Shown: piece after piece, positions 39,707 through 49,791 of the stretch
Position numbering within the stretch: position 1 is the stretch's first letter
How the letters are laid out: each line of letters opens with the position of its first letter
Assembly (NCBI RefSeq): GCF_904848165.1
Contig: NZ_LR884459.1
Location: forward strand, 1,426,001 to 1,490,000
Direction of reading: 5' to 3'
Source of the DNA: Psychrobacter arenosus
Lineage (GTDB): Bacteria; Pseudomonadota; Gammaproteobacteria; Pseudomonadales; Moraxellaceae
DNA: 64,000 bases
Program-made: the position numbers and the translations under genes
Notes under the pieces: model-generated
The model's input: only the letters and a program-made list of their open reading frames with translations
Databases searched by the model: none
Told to the model about the DNA's origin: nothing

Positions 39707-39764
39707 CCCCAAAAAGCATAATAAATTGAAAACTTGCTGAAAATATTATAAAAACCACAAAAAA

Positions 39765-40143
<379 letters not shown>

Positions 40144-40246
40144 GCGCGCTAGTATAACAAAGTCTAAGTCATAATACCGAGTTCTTTTTATACCATTTGC
40201 AGAATTCAAGATAAAAATAATGTGCCAATAAAATAGTAGCTACCAG

Positions 40247-40513
<267 letters not shown>

Positions 40514-40553
40514 CTAGTTCGCTTTAGTAAATTGACCTCAAACGAATGGAGTT

Positions 40554-40580
40554 AATAGCAGCTGTCATTCTGCTGCTATT
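40554..40580. terminator. Hairpin between coaD and the ferredoxin gene
   Basis: AATAGCAGC and GCTGCTATT form a perfect 9-bp stem with a 9-base loop, about 90 bases after coaD. The T-run is poor, so termination is only probable. Confidence 0.45.
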
Positions 40581-40667
40581 ATAACTTTAATTAAAGAAAC
40601 AGTATCAACTAGCGTTAGCTAAATCAGCTAAGCTATTGTTTAAGCTCATGCACTACCGTTAACCAAA

Positions 40668-41207
<540 letters not shown>

Positions 41208-41359
41208 TTAATAAGAAGGAAAAAGCAAGAAGCATTAAGCAAAAAACAAGTGTGCCCTCATATATTAACAAGTTTACGCCCAAGTGAGTATGCCTAATGC
41301 CACTATTATAGCTTGTGAGCCAATAGGTTGGATAGGTCATAAGATTTATCACAATGGCC

Positions 41360-41401
41360 CTGCCTTTAAAACTCTGCCTCTAAAACTCTGCCTCTAAAAC
41401 T
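41360..41401. repeat. 14-bp tandem repeat, three units
   Basis: Three head-to-tail copies of CTGCCTYTAAAACT start at 41360, 41374 and 41388; copies 2 and 3 are identical and copy 1 differs at one base. The array is about 60 bases upstream of the smpB -35 box. Confidence 0.9.
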
Positions 41402-41460
41402 TTTTATCTAATAACCTGTCAATCGGTGTATTCGTTAACCATAACGCCTACTTTGGCCTT

Positions 41461-41490
41461 TAGACTTTTACAAGGCAGGTTTGCTACAAT
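41461..41490 (+). promoter_or_regulatory. Probable promoter of smpB
   Basis: TAGACT (4 of 6) at 41461-41466 and TACAAT (5 of 6) at 41485-41490 are separated by 18 bases. The smpB start is about 100 bases downstream. Confidence 0.45.
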
Positions 41491-41591
41491 AGCGCCTCGA
41501 CTCACAATAGTGAGGAATTAGTCAGTTATCAGCAGGGATATTTTTTAGGAAAAAAGCCTAGAGAGTTTCGCCCTACTGCAGCGAGGTTATG

Positions 41592-42065
41592 ATGTCAAAA
41601 TCTAAAAAACCTGACAACCAAATCTGTGCCAATAAAAAAGCCCGTCATGAATATTTCATTGAAGAGACTTTTGAAGCCGGTCTGGTGTTAGAAGGTTGGG
41701 AAGTTAAGGCCGTCCGTGCCGGCAAAATGAGTATTACCGAAGCCTACGTGATCTTTCGCAATGGCGAAGCGTTTTTGTTCGGTGCCCATATCCAGCCGCT
41801 ATTATCCAGCTCTACCCATGTCGACCCCGACTCTATTCGCACCAAAAAGTTGCTATTGAATCGTCGTGAAATCGATAAATTATACGGCGCCGTGAATCAA
41901 AAAGGCTTCGCTTGTGTGCCGTTATCTTGCTATTGGAAGCGTTCGATGGTGAAGTGTCAAATCGCATTAGCCCAAGGTAAAAAAATGCACGATAAGCGTA
42001 AAACCTTAAAAGACAGAGATTGGGAACGCGATAAACAGCGTGGCTTTAAACAGCATTTAGACTAG
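41592..42065 (+). CDS. smpB: SsrA-binding protein SmpB
   Basis: The 157-residue partner of tmRNA rescues stalled ribosomes. Family segments are [30 protein letters not shown] and the OB-fold core, followed by the basic C-terminal tail with [14 protein letters not shown]. The second of two consecutive ATG codons is preferred because it places the GAGG ribosome site at 5 bases. The tmRNA gene itself was not seen in the window. A terminator shared with the convergent transporter gene lies downstream. Confidence 0.96.
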   Translation: MSKSKKPDNQICANKKARHEYFIEETFEAGLVLEGWEVKAVRAGKMSITEAYVIFRNGEAFLFGAHIQPLLSSSTHVDPDSIRTKKLLLNRREIDKLYGAVNQKGFACVPLSCYWKRSMVKCQIALAQGKKMHDKRKTLKDRDWERDKQRGFKQHLD

Positions 42066-42118
42066 GCTAAGCCTAAACCTGAATTGTCGTTTAATATAAA
42101 GCCCTATACCCTAAAAAT

Positions 42119-42150
42119 AAAAAAGCCTTGCATCATTGCAGGGCTTTTTT
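42119..42150. terminator. Bidirectional terminator between smpB and the RarD-like gene
   Basis: AAAAGCCTTGCA and TGCAGGGCTTTT form a stem with one mismatch around a TCAT loop. A and T runs lie on either side between convergent genes. Confidence 0.88.
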
Positions 42151-42246
42151 GGTTTTAGCAATCGGCTAAATGGTGGGGTCTATCTATACTTATTATTCTT
42201 ATAAGCTATTTGCTTTAACCTGATGGATTCTTAAAGCTATGCGCAA

Positions 42247-43278
42247 TTAACTCGCCGTCACCTTCGCATCAATTTGGCTCGACTTATTACTATGACGCTG
42301 AGCTTTATTGTATTTTAAAGTCTTAACCCCGTGCCAAATTAAACAAGCAATCCCTGACCAAATAAGTCCGTAACTGAGTAGCATCTCTTGCTCAAACGGA
42401 TTGCCCAATACCGTAATGGCTAGCATGAATAACAGCGCAGGCTCGAGATAACTGAGCATGCCAAAGACGTTAACTGGTAGCTTTTGGCTGGCCTCAACAT
42501 TACTTTGCATGGCTAAAGCACTCATAATACCCAGCCCAATAACCATAGCAATCATATAAGCCGAGCTGGTCACCATCGTTAAAGTGGTGGGCGCGATAAA
42601 TAAGAGATAGCCTATTGCAAAAGGTGCTAAAACGGTCAAATCGACCAATAGCCCAGTCGAAGCTGAAATACCTTGCTTACGGCGCATAATGTAATAAATG
42701 GGATAGGTCAAACACACCCATAACGTTGCCCAAGATAAACTCTGCGTACGAATCAGCTCACTGGCCACGCCAAGACCTGCTAAGCCTACCGCAAGCCACT
42801 GTAACTTCGATAATTTTTCACCGAAGAGCACACAACCAAAGACCACCATCATTAGAGGGAAAAGAAAGTAACCCATAGCGGTCTGCACGCCTTGGCCATT
42901 GACCGGCGCCCACATAAACAGCCAAAATTGACTGGCAAAGATAGGAGTGGGTAATAATAGCCAAGCCCACTGCTTAACCGTTTTAAGATTGCTTAGCACC
43001 GCTAAACTGGTCGCCATACGTCCAGAAAATAGCAAAAACCCTACTAGGGCTGCCCACATAGCGAGCATCCGCCATACAAAAACTTGCGTGCCGGATAAGG
43101 GGGTAAGCCAGCTGCTATACACATAGAGCACCCCGAACAACACATTCGATAATACGGCTAAGCCAATCCCAAGCAATAGATTGCGTTGCGCAGCATCTCC
43201 TTCCCGAAAAAAAGCAGGCAACGGTAATTTATCAATAAAACTATTTACAGGAAGGTTGGCGGTAGCTTGGGTGGTCAT
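42247..43278 (-). CDS. RarD-type EamA/DMT family transporter
   Basis: The 343-residue inner-membrane protein has about ten hydrophobic helices in two EamA-type halves (about 28-170 and 180-320). RarD features include the FVWRMLAMW region in helix 2 and the WAPVNGQGVQTAMGYF segment. Substrates of RarD-like carriers are not settled; amino acids or other metabolites are likely. It is divergent from an Lrp/AsnC regulator gene, a common arrangement for amino-acid exporters. Four copies of a heptamer lie in the shared regulatory region. Confidence 0.82.
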   Translation of the reverse strand: MTTQATANLPVNSFIDKLPLPAFFREGDAAQRNLLLGIGLAVLSNVLFGVLYVYSSWLTPLSGTQVFVWRMLAMWAALVGFLLFSGRMATSLAVLSNLKTVKQWAWLLLPTPIFASQFWLFMWAPVNGQGVQTAMGYFLFPLMMVVFGCVLFGEKLSKLQWLAVGLAGLGVASELIRTQSLSWATLWVCLTYPIYYIMRRKQGISASTGLLVDLTVLAPFAIGYLLFIAPTTLTMVTSSAYMIAMVIGLGIMSALAMQSNVEASQKLPVNVFGMLSYLEPALLFMLAITVLGNPFEQEMLLSYGLIWSGIACLIWHGVKTLKYNKAQRHSNKSSQIDAKVTAS

Positions 43279-43352
43279 GAGTCTCTCTAATGATGTAGGG
43301 GCAGTATTGAATTATTCATATTTAACAATGCCGCCTATTTTACGTCCCCGCT

Positions 43353-43450
43353 ATGATAAAATTTATCTAATTATTAGTTATAATGGTTTTATTTATCATA
43401 AAATTAACTATATATTAATTTTTTATCATATAACCAATTTATTATGATAA
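43353..43450. promoter_or_regulatory. Phased heptamer array, candidate Lrp-type operator
   Basis: TTATCAT or its complement ATGATAA occurs at 43353, 43393, 43423 and 43444. Centre spacings are 40, 30 and 21 bases, close to whole helical turns. The array sits in the divergent promoter region of the RarD-like transporter and the Lrp/AsnC regulator. Confidence 0.5.
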
Positions 43451-43502
43451 TAATAGTCAAAACTCTCAAATACCGTACCTCTGCAATCCAAGGATTATCT
43501 TG

Positions 43503-43970
43503 ATGAGCCATCCGTTAGACACTATTGATAAAGCCATTTTAAACCTACTCCAAGAGGACGCGACGCTGCCCCTGAAGATAATTGCTGAGCAGGTTCATGT
43601 GTCAGTCGCTACGGCGCAGCGTCGCATACAGCATCTCATTGAGTCAGGTGTCATCACCAAACAAGTCGCTATCGTCGATCCGAATAAAGTGGGTTATGGT
43701 TTGACAGCTTTTGTGATGATAGAGATGGAGCGCTCAAATAATTCTATGCAGCACCGGTTTGAGCGGCTGATGAATGAGCAGTCGCAGGTCATGAGTTGTT
43801 ATGAGGTATCTGGGGATTTTGACTTTATGTTGGTGATTAATGCGAAGAATATGAGCGACTACCATCAATTTACGCGAGATAAGCTGACTTATGAGAATAA
43901 TGTGCGCAATTTTAAAAGTCAGTTTGTGATGAATTTTACTAAGAGTGGGACCAAGATTTTCTTGGATTAA
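43503..43970 (+). CDS. Lrp/AsnC family transcriptional regulator
   Basis: A 155-residue regulator with an N-terminal winged helix-turn-helix (about 6-60, LQEDATLPLKIIAEQVHVS then TAQRRIQHL). A C-terminal RAM ligand-binding domain (about 70-150, with SCYEVSGDFDFMLVI) follows. Such proteins form dimers to octamers that respond to amino acids. It probably controls the divergent transporter and itself. ATG 43503 lies 8 bases after AAGGA. Confidence 0.92.
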   Translation: MSHPLDTIDKAILNLLQEDATLPLKIIAEQVHVSVATAQRRIQHLIESGVITKQVAIVDPNKVGYGLTAFVMIEMERSNNSMQHRFERLMNEQSQVMSCYEVSGDFDFMLVINAKNMSDYHQFTRDKLTYENNVRNFKSQFVMNFTKSGTKIFLD

Positions 43971-44076
43971 TGGGGAGAAAAATAACGCTTGTACTAGTGA
44001 AAAGGCAATGGGCTTATAAATTGCCTATTACCCCTATACATATGATTAAAATATCCTTTGACTGTGCGTTAATCTT

Positions 44077-44112
44077 TTGCCTAGCCTATTGCCTAACCTA
44101 TTGCTTAGCTAG
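44077..44112. repeat. 12-bp imperfect tandem repeat
   Basis: Three units TTGCCTAGCCTA, TTGCCTAACCTA and TTGCTTAGCTAG lie head to tail between the Lrp-type gene and the convergent GNAT gene. Confidence 0.75.
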
Positions 44113-44120
44113 GATTTAAA

Positions 44121-44597
44121 TTATCCTAAATTCTGTCGGTATTGCACCATATCTGTTTTGGTCGCCATAGCGTCATACAATAGACAGGCGGTTTTATTGC
44201 CCTCTTGGGTCGTCCAGTAAACTCGGTTACACTCATTTAAAGTTGCAAAATCATAAACTTGCTCTATTAACATGCGCCCTACCCCTTGCCCACGTACTGA
44301 CTCACTGACAAATAAATCTTCTAAATAGCAACAGTAGGTGGTATCCCAAGTATTCGGATGCAATACCACATGCGTAAACCCTACTAATTCAGGCTCGCCC
44401 GCCCCTTGCTGCTGCCAAGCCCCGAAACCGTAAATATGATAGTCGCTGTCTAACAATCTCTGCCAAGTGAAGTCTGTAGTACTTAATGGCAAGGTAGTCT
44501 CATAAAACGTTAAATAACGCTGCCATAACGCTAGCCAAAGGGTATAGTCTGCAGCAGTTAATGGTCTGGTTTGAATGGTTTTTTCACTTACTTTCAT
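44121..44597 (-). CDS. GNAT family N-acetyltransferase
   Basis: The 158-residue acetyl-CoA-dependent acetyltransferase carries the pyrophosphate-binding loop VRGQGVGRMLIEQV (R/QxxGxG/A). It is followed by the usual C-terminal YWTTQEGNKTACLLYDAM segment. The acceptor is unknown. ATG 44597 with AGGAAAG just upstream is preferred over a GTG 30 bases earlier. It converges with the Lrp-type regulator gene and has no operon partner. Confidence 0.88.
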   Translation of the reverse strand: MKVSEKTIQTRPLTAADYTLWLALWQRYLTFYETTLPLSTTDFTWQRLLDSDYHIYGFGAWQQQGAGEPELVGFTHVVLHPNTWDTTYCCYLEDLFVSESVRGQGVGRMLIEQVYDFATLNECNRVYWTTQEGNKTACLLYDAMATKTDMVQYRQNLG

Positions 44598-45492
44598 CAC
44601 TTTCCTACCTTCTAAAACTTTTATCACAGAGGCTCCTCAATATCTAAGCCCACTTTTGGAATTCAAACCACTGACTCATCTACGCGCCTACAATAATCCT
44701 AGACGCTATCCAATCGCTGCTTATCACTAACTTATATAAATAAATCCGACCCATAACTTAGAAAAAATAAATACAATGAAACACTGAAACTGCCCAAAAG
44801 TCGCACTAAAAAAGTGCATACCTGCCCCATATTAAGCAAAAATATAAGTGAACTGTCCCAGTATTAGTGCAAAGTACTGATTTAAAGGGAAGTATAGCTT
44901 TCTATAGCTCTTATTTAACACACTTCCATCCCTAAAAACCACTTAATTAATAGATAGTTGTTGATTAATTAAATAGGTTTAAAGGTTTAGATAGAGTAAC
45001 TTGACAGGTATTGCTTGCCATAACAGCAGAATGTCATACTTATATTTATTCATATAGAACAAATAATTAGCATAATCCAATGTCTATCCAATTAATATCA
45101 ATAGCTTAGATTAATAAGATCGCAGCTATTAGGCAATGATTAAACACCAATTATCTGTGTATTGTTGGTTCAACGTAGTTAGCACCAGTGGTTTATAGTT
45201 AGAGGGCAAAAGCTATGCCATCATCAAGCCCTGCATACTATAGCTACTTAGACAGCTGTAAATGTAACCACGAGCAGAAATCAATGCCATCCTGAGCTAT
45301 ATTCATGATAAAATGAGCAAGATTACATCTGCGTATTATGTAAACCACTTCTTTTTATCTGTTTACCGAAATTAATCTTTGCGACCTCCCGAATTTACCT
45401 TTTTAGACGCTAGCCTACTTGGGCAGCACTAAGGTATCCGATTACGTGGTCTGCATACCCTATTTCATTATTGCCACTCACAGGTTACTCCC
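44598..45492. other. Long gene-free gap before ygiQ
   Basis: About 895 bases, AT-rich, without a convincing gene on either strand. No terminator, RNA or repeat could be assigned. The ygiQ promoter should lie near its 3' end. Confidence 0.5.
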
Positions 45493-47934
45493 ATGTCTGC
45501 CGATACCATCGCTCGCACCGCCTTTAAAAATGGCGTTACTCCTTTATATGACTACGATAAGCATTGGGCCAGTTGCTATGAGCCTGCACCATTTTTGCCT
45601 ACGACTCGCGAAGAGATGGATGCACTAGGCTGGGATTCCTGCGACGTCATCATCGTAACTGGAGACGCTTACGTTGACCATCCTAGCTTTGGTATGGCTA
45701 TTATTGGGCGTCTTTTGGAGTCACAGGGCTTTCGCGTTGGCATTATTGCGCAGCCAGATTGGACCAGTAAAGATGCCTTTATGGCATTGGGCAAACCGGT
45801 CTATGCTTATGGCGTGACCGCGGGCAACATGGACAGCATGATCAACCGCTATACTGCCGACCGTCGTATCCGCAGCGATGATGCCTACTCTCCTGGTAAC
45901 GTGGCGGATAAACGCCCCGATCGCGCCGCTATCGTTTATAGTCAGCGCTGCCGCGAAGCTTTCTCTGATGTGCCTATTATCTTAGGCGGTATCGAGGGCA
46001 GCTTGCGCCGTATCGCTCATTATGACTATTGGTCAGATAAAGTGCGCCGCAGTATTTTATTAGACAGCCGCGCGGATGTGCTGCTATACGGTAATGCTGA
46101 GCGCGCTATCGTCGATGTGGTGCATGGCTTATCTAAAGGCTACACTTTTGAACAGATGAGCAGCCTACGCGGTACGGCTTATTTATTAACGCCATCACGC
46201 CGTCATTGGCAGGCGGACATGATTGAAGTGGCCAGTAATGACGTGGACACAGTGGGCCGAGTCGACCCTATTATCAACCCATATGTAATGATGGAAGACG
46301 TTGACAGTTGTGCTATTGAGCAAGATAAGGCAGCCCCAGCTGGCATGTCTGCTATGGAGCGTCAATATCAAGGCTTTGTGGCAGAACCTGTCGCCAATAA
46401 AGTTCTGAACGCTGAGCAAGTCAACGACGATGTGCAAGTGGTCAAATTAATGGACTCGGCGCCTAAAGTGGATGCTGATAAACCGCTAACCGCCCGTAAA
46501 CATAAGCTAAAATTACCGCCTCGCGAGAAGACAGTAATTCGCCTGCCAGATTACGAGCAAGTGAAGTCTGACCCCGTCCTCTATGCGCACGCCAGCCGTA
46601 TCCTGCACACCGAAACCAACCCTGGTAATGCTCGTGCCTTGGTACAGCGTCATGGTACCGGTGGTGGCAATTCAAGAACGGATATCGATGTGTGGTTAAA
46701 CCCGCCGCCACTGCCGCTGTCTACGGAAGAGATGGACTATATCTTTGACTTGCCGTACGCACGCTTGCCCCATCCGAGCTATGGTAAAGCGCAGATTCCT
46801 GCTTTTGATATGATTAAATTCTCAGTGAATATCATGCGCGGTTGTTTTGGTGGCTGTACGTTCTGCTCGATCACAGAGCACGAAGGCCGCATTATTCAGA
46901 ACCGCTCAGAAGAGTCTATTCTGCGTGAAGTGGAAGCTATCCGTGATACTGCTCCTAACTTCACTGGGGTAATCTCTGACTTAGGTGGCCCAACGGCTAA
47001 TATGTATCGCCTGCATTGTAAAGATGAGACGATTGAGAAAAATTGTCGCAAACCTTCTTGTGTCTTCCCTGACGTCTGCGACAACTTGCTGACGGATCAT
47101 AGCAATCTGACCCAACTTTATCGTAAAGCCCGTAGTATTACTGGGGTAAAAAAGATTCTGATTGCCTCAGGACTCCGCTATGACTTGGCGGTCAAAGACC
47201 CTGAATATGTTAAAGAATTGGTGACGCATCACGTTGGTGGTTATCTCAAGATTGCGCCTGAGCATTCCGAATCTAACGTCTTAAATAAAATGATGAAACC
47301 AGGCATGGGCTCGTACGATGCCTTTAAAGCAATGTTTGAGCAGTTCAGTCAGGAAGCCGGTAAAGAGCAGTATTTGATTCCGTATTTCATTGCAGCGCAC
47401 CCTGGCACTACCGACGAAGATATGATGAATTTGGCCATCTGGCTCAAGCGCAACAGCTATCGTGCGGATCAGGTTCAGGCGTTTTATCCAAGTCCGATGG
47501 CGACCGCTACCACGATGTATCACACCCATAAAGACCCTTTGCATAAGGTGACCCGTGACGCTGAAAACGTCGATATCGTCAAATCGGGCAAACAGCGCAA
47601 ATTGCATAAAGCCTTCTTGCGCTATCACGACCCTAAAAACTGGGGCTTGCTACGCGCAGCACTAAAACGTATGGGCCGTGAGGATTTAATCGGTACCGCG
47701 CGTCATTGCTTAATACCGCCATTTAACTCGCGCTTAGAGGGTAAAGACAGTCAGGACAGTTATCAATCCGCGCGTAAAAAGAACAGCCGTGTGGGTACTG
47801 ACTCTGCCAAACGTCGCGATCAGTCTAATGCAAAATCGGCACGCAGCAATGGCGAAGCTATGAAAAAGCCAAAAGTGAAAAAAGGCAATTTTCAGACTCA
47901 GCATACGGGCTTGCCGCCTAGAAAGATGAGTTAA
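45493..47934 (+). CDS. YgiQ family radical SAM protein
   Basis: An 813-residue protein. The N-terminal YgiQ domain (about 1-400) begins near [21 protein letters not shown] radical SAM domain follows with the cluster motif CFGGCTFC at about 455-462 and the usual [12 protein letters not shown] after it. Additional cysteines ([12 protein letters not shown], about 520-531) may bind another metal or cluster. The C-terminal about 65 residues are a basic, Lys/Arg/Ser-rich disordered tail. The biochemical reaction of YgiQ proteins is not established. Monocistronic, with its own terminator. Confidence 0.92.
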   Translation: MSADTIARTAFKNGVTPLYDYDKHWASCYEPAPFLPTTREEMDALGWDSCDVIIVTGDAYVDHPSFGMAIIGRLLESQGFRVGIIAQPDWTSKDAFMALGKPVYAYGVTAGNMDSMINRYTADRRIRSDDAYSPGNVADKRPDRAAIVYSQRCREAFSDVPIILGGIEGSLRRIAHYDYWSDKVRRSILLDSRADVLLYGNAERAIVDVVHGLSKGYTFEQMSSLRGTAYLLTPSRRHWQADMIEVASNDVDTVGRVDPIINPYVMMEDVDSCAIEQDKAAPAGMSAMERQYQGFVAEPVANKVLNAEQVNDDVQVVKLMDSAPKVDADKPLTARKHKLKLPPREKTVIRLPDYEQVKSDPVLYAHASRILHTETNPGNARALVQRHGTGGGNSRTDIDVWLNPPPLPLSTEEMDYIFDLPYARLPHPSYGKAQIPAFDMIKFSVNIMRGCFGGCTFCSITEHEGRIIQNRSEESILREVEAIRDTAPNFTGVISDLGGPTANMYRLHCKDETIEKNCRKPSCVFPDVCDNLLTDHSNLTQLYRKARSITGVKKILIASGLRYDLAVKDPEYVKELVTHHVGGYLKIAPEHSESNVLNKMMKPGMGSYDAFKAMFEQFSQEAGKEQYLIPYFIAAHPGTTDEDMMNLAIWLKRNSYRADQVQAFYPSPMATATTMYHTHKDPLHKVTRDAENVDIVKSGKQRKLHKAFLRYHDPKNWGLLRAALKRMGREDLIGTARHCLIPPFNSRLEGKDSQDSYQSARKKNSRVGTDSAKRRDQSNAKSARSNGEAMKKPKVKKGNFQTQHTGLPPRKMS

Positions 47935-48304
47935 TAAGCTCCTGCCTCTATTCGCTTGTGCTTATCATTCATAGCTATAAAGCAACAAAAAAACCCTGCT
48001 ACTTGTTAGTAGGGTTTATTTTTGACCAAAATTATTATTCTATACAATCTTGTATCACCTACAGTGTCGGTTACTTTTGTTGATAATTTTACTGAGTAAC
48101 TAACCTCTCACACAATATTATTTCTATAATAAAATCATGGTATTACCTAGTTACTAGACCTAACATATCCCTCACAATTGCTAACATTATTTTTAAGAAG
48201 CTTAGGTATGATGAGCACCATACAAGTTTGCTAATTACCGACGCATCATTGGTTCATTAACCAAAAAACTATTACAACTGCTTTTAATAAATTGAGGAAA
48301 CCCT
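47935..48304. other. ygiQ-lipoprotein intergenic region
   Basis: 370 AT-rich bases containing the ygiQ terminator (47988-48023). A promoter for the following lipoprotein gene is expected, but none was placed confidently. Confidence 0.5.
47988..48023 (+). terminator. Intrinsic terminator of ygiQ
   Basis: AAACCCTGCTA and TAGTAGGGTTT pair over 11 positions (one G-U) around a 5-base loop and are followed by ATTTTT. Confidence 0.88.
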
Positions 48305-48715
48305 ATGAAAACCCTAACTAAACTTGCTATGGCTGCCCCTGCTTTTGCTTTATTAACGGCTTGTGCTACTAGCCCAACGGCACCGACAGTGACTCCTAAG
48401 CCTGCTGAGCAATTAACCCAGCTAGCTTACGACCGTATGGCGCCTGCACGTTACACTTGTGGTGATGCTGGTGAAATCTTAGCCAAGGAATCAGTGAATA
48501 AGCAACAAGTTATGCTTAACGTGACTTTACCTGCGTTGAAATTCAATCAACAGTCAGTGCTACTGAATGAAAAACCTGCTGCTTCAGGCGTGCGTTACGT
48601 TAATGATGCCAACCCAGAATCTACTTTGACCTGGCATACTAAAGGTCAAGAAGCTATCTTTGCCGTAGATTGGGCAAATGGCGATGAGTATAAAGCCGTC
48701 TGTAAAGTGCTTTAA
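48305..48715 (+). CDS. MliC-like lipoprotein (C-type lysozyme inhibitor family)
   Basis: A 136-residue lipoprotein. The signal peptide has lipobox LLTAC with the modified Cys about residue 20, followed by a Thr/Pro linker. The mature part resembles the MliC/PliC fold: it starts with RYTCGDAGE, has SGVRYVND and STLTWHTKGQEA, and ends with a Cys (AVCKVL) that can pair with the first. MliC proteins inhibit host C-type lysozyme. The match is by motif pattern, so another small beta-barrel lipoprotein is possible. A GAGGAAA ribosome site precedes the ATG. Confidence 0.72.
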   Translation: MKTLTKLAMAAPAFALLTACATSPTAPTVTPKPAEQLTQLAYDRMAPARYTCGDAGEILAKESVNKQQVMLNVTLPALKFNQQSVLLNEKPAASGVRYVNDANPESTLTWHTKGQEAIFAVDWANGDEYKAVCKVL

Positions 48716-48763
48716 GTCTTATTAATTTGCTATAGTATTTATATTAAGTGAATCCTAATGATG

Positions 48764-48792
48764 AACAGCTGCCTTAAGGTGGCTGTTTTTTT
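48764..48792 (+). terminator. Intrinsic terminator after the MliC-like gene
   Basis: AACAGCTGCC and GGTGGCTGTT form a 10-bp stem (two G-U pairs) around TTAA, followed by T-rich sequence. Confidence 0.85.
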
Positions 48793-48983
48793 ATGGGCTG
48801 ACAAATATCTTACAGGGTATTTTTTTGTTGTTCACTTAAAATGCGCTACCATTATGGGCTAAACAGTGGGCTTAACTTTTTCGCAATTTTTTCCGCTGTA
48901 CTTTCTGCTCTATTACTCGCCATATTTTTCGAGCACACTGCAACATATTTTGCTCGGTTAGCATTCTCAATTAGGTGATCCTT

Positions 48984-49619
48984 TTGAAAAATCTCTCTTT
49001 TGCCACTATTTTTCACCCTCATCAGTCCGCCCGTCTAGTGCTAAGTACTGCGCTACTGCTTAGTGTAGGTTTGCTAGCAGGTTGCCAAGAGGCTAAGCAA
49101 ACGGATAGCCAAGACGTTGCCGGTACTGAACAGACAGATAAGGCTGCCGCTGCTAGTGAGTCTCCGCATGCTGAGCTTGATAATGATATGACGGCTGGGG
49201 CAGAAAATGACCATGAGATGGCCCCGGGTACCTTAGAGAAACCTTATGAAATCAATTGGTCAGAAGTCGCTAACGGCACCGCCCCTGTAGCTGCTGAGCA
49301 GTTTCAATATCCTTTTGCTGCCGATAGTCAACAAGTCACGGCTTATATGACTTTCTTTAAAGTCGATGCGCTAACGGCACAGCACAACCTGACTATTGGT
49401 ATGGCGAGTAATGAAGCTCTAACGCAAGTATTGGACCAATTGGGCACCCGCTATGTCTCGCATGAGCTAACGGACGGCGAAAATATTCAAATGATAGTGC
49501 ATACCACTCCTGAAATTGCGCCTAGCCGCCATGACTATGTCTTTGCAGACGATTTTGCCAAAGGCTTAACTTTACCCATTGTAATTCAACCCGATGCGAG
49601 TAAAACCTCAGCTGATTAG
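48984..49619 (+). CDS. Lipoprotein of unknown function
   Basis: A 211-residue protein. The signal peptide core LLLSVGLLAGC gives a lipidated Cys about residue 34. An acidic Ala/Asp/Glu/Thr-rich linker (about 35-80) follows, then a compact domain (about 85-205) with no recognised family. I prefer the TTG start at 48984, which has AGGTGA five bases upstream; a GTG three codons earlier overlaps that ribosome site. It sits between the MliC-like gene and two hydrolase lipoprotein genes, with its own terminator. No function is proposed. Confidence 0.75.
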   Translation: MKNLSFATIFHPHQSARLVLSTALLLSVGLLAGCQEAKQTDSQDVAGTEQTDKAAAASESPHAELDNDMTAGAENDHEMAPGTLEKPYEINWSEVANGTAPVAAEQFQYPFAADSQQVTAYMTFFKVDALTAQHNLTIGMASNEALTQVLDQLGTRYVSHELTDGENIQMIVHTTPEIAPSRHDYVFADDFAKGLTLPIVIQPDASKTSAD

Positions 49620-49666
49620 TAGAAATTAATAGTTTATAAAAATTAAATAAACAGTTATGTTAAGAT

Positions 49667-49709
49667 AAAGGGCGCTATACTTCATAGAGTAAGCGCCCTT
49701 TTATTTTTT
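49667..49709 (+). terminator. Intrinsic terminator after the unknown lipoprotein gene
   Basis: AAAGGGCGCT and AGCGCCCTTT form a 10-bp stem with a 15-base loop, followed by TATTTTTT. Confidence 0.85.
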
Positions 49710-49791
49710 ATAATAGACAGTAATAGCTTAAAAATTAGGGCGATACTTTTAATTAGCGCGACCCTTCAACCTTATGACAAGGATGTCCGCT

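Noticed and set aside
43181..43447. Open frame of 88 codons on the plus strand upstream of the Lrp-type gene
   Set aside because: It starts inside the transporter gene on the opposite strand and continues into the AT-rich regulatory region; no ribosome site or family features.
44800..44880. Possible insertion-sequence remnant with CTGTCCCA-like text
   Set aside because: No terminal inverted repeats, target duplication or transposase fragment could be recognised nearby.
46463..47628. Several minus-strand frames within ygiQ
   Set aside because: Antisense to a conserved radical SAM gene, no independent start signals.
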